Assembly: GCA_047967505.1 (NCBI GenBank)
Contig: CM106541.1
DNA from: Dipteris shenzhenensis
Taxonomy: Eukaryota > Polypodiophyta > Polypodiopsida > Gleicheniales
Length of the DNA: 64,000 bases
Reading direction: 5' to 3' (one strand)
Shown: positions 10,576 through 19,798 of the stretch, piece by piece
Layout: every line of letters starts with the position of its first letter
How positions within the stretch are numbered: the first letter of the stretch is position 1
Program-made: the position numbers and the translations under genes
Notes under the pieces: model-generated
Database searches by the model: none
What the model was told of the DNA's origin: nothing
What the model saw: the letters and a program-made list of their open reading frames with translations, nothing else

Positions 10576-10759
10576 AGAATGTCTTACAATTCCTACATGC
10601 AGAGAGAGAAGCTCTCCAACTTGTATACATACCTCAGAATGGAATGAAGCCCACACTCTTTGGGGCATTGTGTTGAGTTCTACTTTGGTATTCCAAGCAA
10701 TTGTCTTAAGTGTACATGCTTCCTTGCACTCCATGTCCAAAAGCATGTCCTAATGTTGC

Positions 10760-10959
10760 AACTCCTCCTCCCCTCTCCTCCAACCTTGCAACCCATCCTC
10801 TCCCTCTCCTCCTCCCTCCTCCTCCTCCCTTCTCCTCCTCCCTCTTCTTCCTCCTCCTCCCTCCTCCTCCTCCTCCTCCCTCTCCTCCCTCCTCCTTCCT
10901 TCTCCTCCTCTCTCCTCCTCCTCCTCCTCCCTCGTCTCTCTTCTTTCCCCCATGCTCTT
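10760..10959 (+). repeat. CCT-rich polypyrimidine tract
   Basis: Almost only C and T, dominated by CTC and CCT triplets. It occupies the part of the left arm with no partner in the right arm. The ORFs read through it encode Leu/Pro/Ser or Glu/Arg homopolymer-like peptides and are not supported as genes. Confidence 0.85.
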
Positions 10960-11065
10960 ACGCCTTCTTCCTCTCCCACTCCTATGCTTCCCCTAAACCC
11001 TTAGTTCCTCAACCCATAATCTCCATGATCTACAAGGGAGATGAGTTCTCCACCATGTAATCTAC

Positions 11066-11200
11066 TTTAAACTGTGGAACCTCCTTCTAAACCTTGGAAC
11101 CTCCTTCTAAACCTTGGACCTCCTTCTAAACCTTGGAACTCCTTCTAACCCTGGAACCTCTTCTAAACTCTAGAACCTCCTTCTAAACCTTGGCCCTTAA
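11066..11200 (+). repeat. 20-bp tandem repeat, left arm
   Basis: Units of about 20 bp, consensus AAACCTTGGAACCTCCTTCT, about six copies with small deletions. The reverse complement recurs at 11540-11740. Confidence 0.85.
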
Positions 11201-11301
11201 ACTCCTCCTAAACCGTGCAACCCCCAATGAAGATGAAAGTCTTCATTTCCTCAACCATGATGATACGCGTTCCTTTTACACATTCATGCACTATGTTTGC
11301 T

Positions 11302-11461
11302 CTTTCCCATGGCTTCCGTGAGAAGAGCAAGGTATTCTCAGTATGCAGGGTTCTGAGGCTTTTTGTCACCTACAGATATACTGGGGTTGTCGTTTGTAGT
11401 ATACATGTAGCTTAGGACCTCGAGTCATGTTCCAATGAGAGACGTAGGCTTAAGTATGGTA
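11302..11461. other. Spacer (loop) of the foldback
   Basis: Single-copy sequence between the two arms. It has no open frame of note and no recognisable motif. In a transcript it would be the loop of the hairpin. Confidence 0.7.
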
Positions 11462-11539
11462 AGCAAACATAGTGCATGCATGTGTAAAAGGAACGTATAT
11501 CATCATGGTTAAGGAAATGAAGGCTTTCATCTTCATTGG

Positions 11540-11740
11540 AGGTTGCAGGGTTTAGGAGGAGTTTAAGGGTTAGAAGGAGGTTCTAAGGTTTAGAAGGAGG
11601 TTCCAGAGTTTAGAAGAGGTTCTAGGGTTAGAAGGAGTTCTAAGGTTTAGAAGGAGGTCCAAGGTTTAGAAGGAGGTTTCAAGGTTTAGAAGGAGGTTTT
11701 AAGGTTTAGAAGGAGGTTCCAAAGTTTAGAGTAGAGTACA
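11540..11740 (-). repeat. 20-bp tandem repeat, right arm
   Basis: Reverse complement of the 11066-11200 array, with more copies here (about nine). Arm lengths therefore differ, as expected if copy number changed after the inverted duplication formed. Confidence 0.85.
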
Positions 11741-11841
11741 TGGTGGAGAACTCGCCTCCTTGTAGATCATGGAGATTAAGGGTTGAGGAACTAAGGGTTT
11801 AGGGGGGAGCATAGGAGTGGGAGAGGAAGAAGGTGTAAGAG

Positions 11842-12125
11842 CATGACAAGTAGAACTTACATATAGAAGTTGCATGTAGAACTCGCATGTAGAGTTGCAT
11901 GTAGGAGTTGCATGTAGAACTCGCATGTAGGAGTTGCATGTAGAACTCGCATATAGGAGTTGCATGTAGGAGTTCCATGTAGAACTCGCATGTAGGAGTT
12001 GCATGTAGAACTCGCATGTAGAACTCACATGTAGGAGTTGCATGTAGAACTCGCATGTAGAACTTGCATGTAGGAGTTGCATGTAGAAGTTGCATGTAGG
12101 AATCATATGTAGAACATGCAAGTTG
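11842..12125 (-). repeat. 13-bp minisatellite, right arm of foldback
   Basis: Reverse complement of the 10196-10575 array, about 21 units. The same two unit variants occur (AACTC/GAGTT forms), but their order is not identical to the left arm. Confidence 0.9.
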
Positions 12126-12261
12126 GATTTCTAAGAGGGATTATTTCTAGCCTTATGCAAGTACAAGCGGAGCTTTGCCGCTACTCTACACACACATTCT
12201 ATTCTACCTAAGTCCATGTTGGCACAGAGACAACACCCTTTCCACCAGGTATGTTGATTTT

Positions 12262-12655
12262 CTTTAGTTTTCTTAAGTTTTTCTTTCCTTTCCCCTTCCC
12301 CTTCCCCTTTCCTTTCACTTTCCCTTTCCATCCCTTTCCTTTCCCTTTCTCTTTCCTTCCCCTTCCCTTTGCCTTTCCCTTTCCCTTTCCCTTTCTCTTT
12401 CCTTCCCCTTCCCCTTCCCTTTCCCTTCCCCATCCCTTCCCTTCTCTTCCCTTTTCTCCTTCTTCTATTTTTCCATTTCTTCATTTTCTCTCTTCTTCCC
12501 TCTCCCTTTCCTTCTCCCCTTTCTCTCTTCTCTTTTCTCTTTCTTCTCTTTTCTTCCTATTCCCCCTTTCCTTTTTCCCTTTTCTCTTTTCTCCCTTCCC
12601 TCTCTTACCCTTTTCTCTTTTTCTTTTTTCTTTTTCTCCTTTTCCTCCCTTTGTT
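12262..12655 (+). repeat. Polypyrimidine (CCTTTC-type) tract
   Basis: Nearly 400 bp of almost pure C/T, with CCCTTTC and CTTTTC units, starting just outside the foldback. Such tracts can form intramolecular triplexes. The 141-codon frame across it encodes Phe/Pro/Leu/Ser only and is an artefact of composition. Confidence 0.9.
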
Positions 12656-12809
12656 TCAAAATGTATGTATGTTTAATTAATAGAATTTACAATGAGTGTT
12701 AGGATTTAAGAATGTCTGTTTTTTAGAAATAGGCTTGAAACATATGCTTTCCCTTTCTTTCAGAATGAATGTGTGTTTAATAAGTTGAATTTGCAAGGCC
12801 TATAGGTTC

Positions 12810-13110
12810 GAAGCATATGTATTATGCATATGCATATGCTTTAAGATTTAAGCATATGCTTTAAAGCTTTAAGCATATTTTTCAAAGCTTTATGCATGTT
12901 ATTTAAAGCTTTACAGCTTTAAGCATATGCATAGGCATAGGCATATCCTTGAAAGCTTTAAGCTTTATGCATATGCATAAAGCTATAAAGCTTTAAGCAT
13001 ATGCTTCAAGCCTGTATGCTTCCCGAGGGTTGAAGCACATGCATAAATAAGCATATGCTTCAAGCCTATATGCTTCACGAGGCTTTAAGCATATTCTTGC
13101 ATATGCTTCC
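12810..13110. repeat. AT-rich tract of short palindromes
   Basis: Dense repeats of GCATATGC, AAGCATATGCTT, AAAGCTTT and TTTAAGC occur, most of them self-complementary. The tract is cryptically simple rather than strictly tandem. Confidence 0.75.
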
Positions 13111-13479
13111 CTTTCAGGCGATGAATTTATTTAGGGGCAAGGATTCCAAGGAACATAGTGTTGAAGTGGATGGAGATTCAAGCTCATCAGAGTCCAAAGA
13201 AGAGACTAGTAGAGTGAATCCTTATCAATGAGTCTTGTGTGATTGTGCATGATGAAAAGATAAATAAGGAGATTACACAACATATCAACAACACACATAA
13301 AGATATGTCGTCGCTTTCAACCCGTACTAGAGATACAGTTGAACGATGAGGTAGAAGTCATGTTTTATCTTCTTTATGAGTGAATTCATTAAATTCATTT
13401 CATGTATTTACTTTTCGTGCTCGTATGTGACTTATGTGAGACGATTAACTAAGTTATTTATTCCTTCCAAGAGACAACA

Positions 13480-14740
13480 CAAAGTCATGTATCTATTGGA
13501 CCCAATGCATATATTCAAAAATGTGTCTAAAATTTTGGTGGAAACATATAATTAGGGATAGAGACACCCCAAAGGCATGAGTTCACTTGAAAGTGATGAA
13601 AACCAAAAGAGCCTTCTCGCCAAGAGAAAATCATGTTGGCAAGGTGATTTTACCAAAGGCACCTTCGATTTTGACAAAAGCATAGGGGTGAAAATTGTTA
13701 TCGCGGGTATGAAAACCCCAACTGGATACATGCATAACTTAAAGGGTTCCCTTTACTTCCTCTGGAAAACTAAGTGGTCTAGAGTCTCATGATTGGCAAA
13801 AAATGATTTAGGTAACATTGCTTCCACTTCAGTTTTATTTATTTTTTACCTCTTGTTGAATTTGACTAACACAGCATTGTTTCTATAGTACGTACTTCCA
13901 GTTGCTTTGCAAGGATGTAGTACACGATGCATCAAAGGCCATCAACAAGCTAAGTGTATTCGTAAGGTATGTTAGAGGTTATACAAATTCTTGCCAAATT
14001 TTCATGCTCATTGCAAAAGCAAGTTCCATGGCTTACTGACATGTAAATGTAGGTGGATATCATCAAAAGAGATCAAGAAATCATCCATTCCGCAAATGAG
14101 ACTTCTCGTAGCCAAAGCCGTATGTTTGATTGAAAAGGCATTTCCAACGAGTATCATGGACATTCAATTGCATTTGTTTGTGCACTTGGAAAATGAAGTG
14201 GCATATGCATGCACTTTGCATAGCCGATGGATGTTTTTCTTGGAACAGTTTATGAAGGTGTTGAAAGGGTATGTAAGACAAAAAGCAAGGCCAGAGGGAA
14301 GCATAGCAAAAGGCTAGCTAGTGCAAGAGTCAATGTTTTATGTTCCGGAGCTTCTTCTACAACTCATGCCAGACATGCCTCAACATTGGGATTGTAGTGA
14401 TGACCCACGTGTTGTAGGAGAGATCGGACAAGGGAAGGGAAAGCATAAGAAAATGAGTATCACCTTGCAACAAAAAGTGAACACCTTTTGTCTTTACAAT
14501 TGTGGAGAAATCAAGAAATGGCTTTAACAATATGAAGATGAAAGAGCTAAAAGAGAGAAGGATAGAAAAGCTTGGCAAAAGACCAATAGAGGTAAGAAAT
14601 ATCCCTTGGAGTTATCAGACATGCCAACTAAATGCACCATTGATTGGTTGGAAGATGCTCTTGAAGCTGATAGTCGAAGAGAGTTGATTGTGACAGACAT
14701 TGAGGAGGAATTTGCACGAGGTTGTGATCTAAAGGTATGT
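13480..14740 (+). pseudogene. CACTA transposase (TNP2/Transposase_21 C-terminus and DUF4218)
   Basis: 'LDPMHIFKNVSKIL' (about 13496-13540) is the 'D-x-MHI-x-KNV' signature of plant CACTA transposases. 'GLESHDWQKMI' (about 13770-13810) matches the GLKSHD box, and 'VLPVALQG' near 13890 follows after an apparent intron. The DUF4218 part is at 13991-14317 with 'VHLENEVAYACTLHSRWMFF', then 'LKGYVRQKARPEGSIAKG'. A Lys/Glu-rich segment continues to about 14740. Stops and frame changes show it is broken, though some may be introns. Confidence 0.8.
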
Positions 14741-14808
14741 ATATCATTTTTCTTTTATTTGCATTTGCCTACAACCTTTTTATATAAGCTAACAAGAATC
14801 CATTACCT

Positions 14809-15350
14809 TTGCAAAGCCGTTCGTTCGATGCAATGTGGATGTATGGTAATCATTATCGAGTAGAGAAATTTGATGTAAGGCGCAACACATTTGATCAAGG
14901 GCTCCTGGCCAATTTTTCACAAGAGAGTAGAGCTAGTGCGAACGATACAAACCTCATTGCAGGCAAAATGGATTATGTTGGAGCCATAGAATATATTTTG
15001 CAAGTGAACTTTAGGAAATTCCAAGTATTTATGTTTGATGTGAAATGGTTCAAAGTCGTTTTTAGAAGTGCTCAGGATACGGTCAGGAAGGGTCCAAGTG
15101 GATTTTTTGCCATTAACTCAACAAAAATCTAGGATGACCTTAGTGACACATTTGTGCTACCCACGCACTGCGAGCAAGTAAGCATTTCTTGTATGGATAT
15201 CATTTGATGTTCAACTTCCTCAAAGATTGTATAAACATATCATGGATTTTTGTTTTAAGTGGTCTTTCAAACCGATCAAGTGGACAACCAGTGGTGGTTT
15301 GTGATTCAAGTTACACCTAGAAACCAACATGTATTTCAAGATGTGGAAGT
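14809..15350 (+). pseudogene. CACTA-associated DUF4216 remnant
   Basis: From about 14809 the frame reads a DUF4216-like domain: 'VGAIEYILQVNF', 'FMFDVKWFKVVF', 'FVLPTHCEQV'. After what looks like a retained intron near 15180-15260 comes 'WWFVIQVTPRNQHVFQD'. DUF4216 normally follows DUF4218 in plant CACTA proteins, matching the layout here. An acidic tail (15336-15585) ends the frame. At least one stop lies inside the domain (15130). Confidence 0.75.
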
Positions 15351-15659
15351 AGAGAATGAAATGGAAGAGCAAGAAATAGATGGGTTGGAAGCTAGCACTT
15401 TTAGTACCCCTTCTACCAGAGTTTTGGAAAGTGAAGATAGTTTGAGCTCCTCAGAGGGTTTCTCATATACTGATTTGCGAGACCTCGATCTACATGCTGA
15501 AGATGTGCGAGACTTGCCCAAGGATGATCGAGATGATGAGCATCAATCTCACAATGAAGATTCCAATGATGATTCAATTGATTAAGAAATGGAGAACAAC
15601 ATTGATCTAATATATATTGCAATGTCAAAACATTTCAATTTGATTTGAATTTTGGAAGG

Positions 15660-15860
15660 TTTACCAAGGATGACTATCGATGCTGTATATTTTTTCCAGA
15701 GGCTTTTTCGACAGAAATATCGATGCTAATCCAGCAGATAACGCTAATATCGATGAAAATATTGACATTACGACTTTTTGGCTGTAATCTCGATGGAACA
15801 CTTCTTGGGCAAAAAACAAAGTAATATGCATCGAAAAAAAGCATCGTAAAAGGAGCTAAT
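15660..15860. repeat. ATCGATG repeat cluster, possible CACTA subterminal repeats
   Basis: ATCGATG or a one-base variant occurs about five times, in two orientations, within roughly 180 bp directly after the DUF4216 remnant. CACTA elements carry short subterminal repeats bound by their transposase. The assignment is by position and pattern only. Confidence 0.45.
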
Positions 15861-17694
15861 GGTAGTGGTGCTTTGCCTCCTTTGAATGGTACAAATGACT
15901 TCTTTTGAGCAGAAAAGTTAAGACTACTTCCTCATTTAGCTAAGGTGGTGAGCCATGATCTTGGACAAGAGAATAAATTACAAGATAGGGTGATGGGGAA
16001 GATTGCTTGAGGTATTACTAGATCACAAAATCTAGGATAGGAGAACAAAGCTCATGCTTGGAAGGAAGCTAGAGCTCTTTGATCCTACTCTTTGATCCTA
16101 CCAAAGTGGTTATGAATGCTAGCAATCCTTAACTGTCACTACCTACGATTTACAAGGGCATGGAACAAGGAGAGGTGGAAAAAACCATGGAAGAGATAAG
16201 GCTACATTAGTCCTTCTTTGCTATTACTATTATAGTTAAGACAATGTTCATTGAGCCAAAGCATAGCACGGAGCCCCGATACATGATGAGATACTTGGAC
16301 CTTATCACATGGATTGTTGATAACTAACTGATAACTAATGAGATGTCTGGACCTTATCACATAGATTACTTTCTAGCTTTAGTCATGGGCTTAAGATTCT
16401 TAGAATTTTTTTAAGGGTTTGACACGAACCCTTGGATATAAATTTATCTTCAAAGCCTTGTCATTTTTTATTATCATGAACAAAAAAATCATTGATTATT
16501 TAAATATATAATGTTGTAATGTATGATCTCATGATATTGACGTTATGTGAGAACATTTAAAAAATAAATAAAGGATGGAATACTTAAATAAGAGAAAGGA
16601 CATAATCGAAATAGCCAATTAGGCCTAAAACATTCTATTTAATGCAATAAAAAATTTCCTAGCTTTATAGAAATATGCACTTTTGTATTTGCCTATGCAA
16701 ATATAGTTCTTTGTCAATGAGCTCATAGTGGAAATTCTAAACTCCTCACATGTAAGGTTTTTGGAAAATGGATGAAGAGATATTTATGCATAGCCTACGT
16801 AAAGAATTTTAATTGAACTCATGCTTCTTGTGGATACATTTAACAATCCATAGATCCATGGTGAGAGGTAGGTTATTGAATTTGTATTGAGAATTAGTCA
16901 AAAGTTTAAATGCCAAAGTTTCAGAAATCAATTGTATGTTTTAGAATGTTGTCTAACAGGGGAGTCTTATGTGTAGGGTTATGCATGAAATTGATATGTG
17001 AAAGGAAAAAATGCGAACTTCTTTTGCTAATTTGTGAGAATGATCTCATATCTTGTTAAAAACTGTTTGGCAAGAAGAGAGTAGTTCTCTAAATATTTTT
17101 TCAATTTTCAAGCTTTTGTGACATAAGAATGAACTTTACTTTTTTTTAAATATAAAAAATGTGCACTGCTTTTTAAAACCCTATGATTTTTACTGGTTCT
17201 TGAGGGAATGTTTTAAAATATGCAAGCAAACCATGTAATGTTCTAACTTTGGAATGTAATTGAGTTACTGATATTGCAAGAAATAATTGTTCAAACCCCT
17301 TACTCCAATAATGGGTGAACAAAATGTTCATTTAGAGCTAGCAAGCATCCCCTACCAATTGAAAGTATTGGTGATATCTGTATTCATTTGCCTGATAGAC
17401 AAATCAACAAGCTCATTTTACTTGGCCTTGCGATGAATCTTTTATTAATTTTCCAACACTCCCTAACCTATCAACTCTTGTTGGAGGGAGAGGACCCAAC
17501 GCAATGATCTCTTGTCCTCTTCTCCCTTTTTATAACTTAGTTTCTACCTAAGAACCACCTTCCATTTTAGCACATACTTGGTGCGCTCATTGCTAGTCGC
17601 CTATAGCTTGCTACTTCGGAACTTATATGCATCCATTGTTGCAAAATGATGCTCAACTACCGCTCCCACTATCCGTGCTCCGTGCTCGGTGAAC

Positions 17695-17795
17695 AATGTG
17701 GAAATGTGAAAAGAATGCGAAAAGAATGGAAAAGAATGTGGAAATGCAGGAAAGAATGCAGAAATAGGGTAGAAATGTGAAAAGAATGTGGTAAT
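17695..17795 (+). repeat. Degenerate GAAAAGAATG repeats
   Basis: About eight imperfect units of GAAATGTGGAAA/GAAAAGAATG. Short, purine-rich and non-coding. Confidence 0.7.
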
Positions 17796-18228
17796 ATGGA
17801 ATCGATTAAGTACTTGGAAGGATGCATTCAGAGCTTTTATGTGAAAGCTATATTATTAGTATTCAAGGAAATTTATCAAATTTGAAATAGTGAATATTAG
17901 CCCAAGCAACTTCGAGAAGGCTTTAAATTCATTGTTGGGATAATGTTCACTCCTAATATTTTCCATAGACATGATTCTGAATGTTGGGCATCATCCTCTC
18001 TCACACAAGCTTGAGTTGTTTCCTTTAACAAGCGTATCATCTTCTTCACCACAACTCCTCAAATAGCACATCCATCTAGTCACGATACTCTTTGCAATTG
18101 CATTGCACCTCCTTCTTGCTGAACTTGCACTTTAATGACAAGAAGGCGGCCTAATTAGCCAGAGACAAAATCAAAGGGCACAAACATCAAGGATGGCACT
18201 TTCAAGAAACCTCCAATAGCACCCTGCA

Positions 18229-18283
18229 TCAATGAGTATGCATAATAGCACATGTGTCAATGAGTAAGCATAATAGCACATAT
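18229..18283 (+). repeat. Short tandem duplication (~28 bp)
   Basis: Two near-identical copies of TCAATGAGTA-GCATAATAGCACAT, differing at a few bases. Confidence 0.8.
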
Positions 18284-19798
18284 GAGGTGACCCGAATATA
18301 TGGCACGATGCTCAATCACATGCAAAAGGTCATAATATAATCAATAGACTCCCATCTATAAAGGATTGGACTTGTGTGAAAGATGCCTCCATAGTAGGTA
18401 GCATCGAGAGCTATTTCCGAAGAATTAAGCCACATTGGCAAAGCCATCTTTGTCGATGCATAGAGACATTGTAGGCAATGTGTCCCCCTACTCATTCATA
18501 AGTTCAATTGTAGATATGACATCATTGGTAGATAGCACAAATACTATCTTTTTTTAAGATGATAAAGAAGAAGAAATTTGGATATCTTGCTCCTCGTTCC
18601 TTTGCATTCCTCCACCATCACTTGCCCAGAGGTCCACACATCAAATCCCCCGTTACACAATCATGCACTTTTATTTTTCTAAAGACACAATCATAAACTT
18701 TAAATAACACCTCTCAATAAAAGATCAACCCTTTCAAGGAAGTTTGAAATTACTTCCTGGAGTGAGACCCCTCACAAAAACATCCCCTTATATAACTCAC
18801 ATGAATACCTTAAATCTCCCCTACCCATTCCGTACTTAATTATGGTCAAGCCCTCGCACGCCCCTCTTTAGATGAAAGAGGGAGTCCGATATACTTTTTC
18901 TTAATGGCCTGATATGATTCATTCACATAGGAGCTCCTATCCTTCAACAAAGTTCAAAACAAAAGAAGATTTCACTCACTAATTTCGGAACTTTCTTAGC
19001 TCACCAAGAACAACCAGCAATCAGCATTGCAAAGGTTCTATTAACACTACGTCTCCACAAAGTTCGGAGCTAAGAGGAAGCAGTTCGAGAACACTACAAA
19101 GGTTACGTTTCCTGCTCTATTTCAACACTCCTTTCTGAGCTAAGATATTTCCTTGTAGCCTAAATTGATCGGGCTGATTCATTCATACCTCTAGAAACAC
19201 CTTATAATGGGAATGGGCGGAGACAAAAGAAGCATTTACTCACCAAGGGCACCTAGAATTGCAGAGATGTTTTAATAACAGCTGGTTTGCTTGATCATAA
19301 CATAGGGCATTCGAGAAGTTCTAATATCTCAAGATATATTGCTAAATGATGGGAGTTTCTGCTTCAATCAAAAAAAAGTATAACTGCTTCCTTTCCTACC
19401 TTCCAATGATTTCCTTCGCAAACATGCTTCTTAAAAAAGCTTACAACAGGGCACAGTACTCACCTTGGGAAAAAGCATTCCGATTCTATTCCTTTCAAAA
19501 CTAGCTATTTTGTATGGTGAACAGCAACATCCGATCAAAGCCACGTGTATGCATATGGAGAGCATGCACTTCAACTGATCAGACCAGAGTTGTTTTTGAC
19601 TTCCAGGCTTGCTTTTTTCCTTCCAAAAAGGGCAGGTGGGGAGGGGAAGGAATTTGATTACTAGTTACATCGATCGCCGAAGCAATCACACGCTCAAAAG
19701 GAAGCAGGAAGTAAAACTATACCCGTGTTCCTGCTTTCCCATTGTCACTGAAGCAAATGAGCAAAAACTAGGGACTTAGGGGAGAAATAGTCGAGAGA

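Larger units (their letters stand above)
10087..12234. repeat. Large foldback (imperfect inverted repeat, ~2.1 kb)
   Basis: The left arm is 10087-11301. The right arm, 11462-12234, is its reverse complement. The spacer is about 160 bp. From outside in, each arm has a unique ~100-bp segment (pairing 10087-10100 with 12221-12234), a 13-bp tandem array, a 'CATGCTCTTAC'-'CTTCTTCCTCTCCCACTCC' block, a 20-bp tandem array, and an 'ATGAAGATGAAAG' to 'GCACTATGTTTGC' block next to the spacer. The left arm holds about 395 bp (10565-10959, mostly CCT-rich) that is absent from the right. A transcript would fold into a long hairpin. I see no target-site duplication. Confidence 0.85.
13130..15870 (+). mobile_element. 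Decayed CACTA (En/Spm) DNA transposon
   Basis: The transposase parts recognised at 13480-15350 appear in the order usual for plant CACTA elements: TNP2-like transposase, DUF4218, DUF4216. A cluster of ATCGATG repeats at 15660-15860 may be the subterminal repeat region. I could not fix terminal inverted repeats (a CACTA-starting end), so the boundaries are approximate. Confidence 0.7.
15871..19798. other. Gene-poor AT-rich stretch
   Basis: No frame above background and no motif recognised. It holds two small repeats: GAAAAGAATG-like units at about 17695-17795, and a 27-28 bp duplication at 18229-18283. The last few hundred bases lie downstream of the receptor kinase on the minus strand and probably contain its 3' UTR, but I could not fix a polyadenylation site. 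Confidence 0.5.

Noticed and set aside
10278-10753. Frames of 84-136 codons encoding MQLLHASSTC-like repeats
   Set aside because: They are a direct consequence of the 13-bp minisatellite, occur in more than one frame, and the mirrored arm gives the same peptides on the other strand.
10196-12125. Possible CRISPR array
   Set aside because: Units are contiguous 13-bp repeats without unique spacers, there are no cas genes, and the surroundings are a plant nuclear genome.
12251-12680. 141- and 103-codon Phe/Pro/Ser-rich frames
   Set aside because: They lie wholly within a polypyrimidine tract that cannot form most stop codons.
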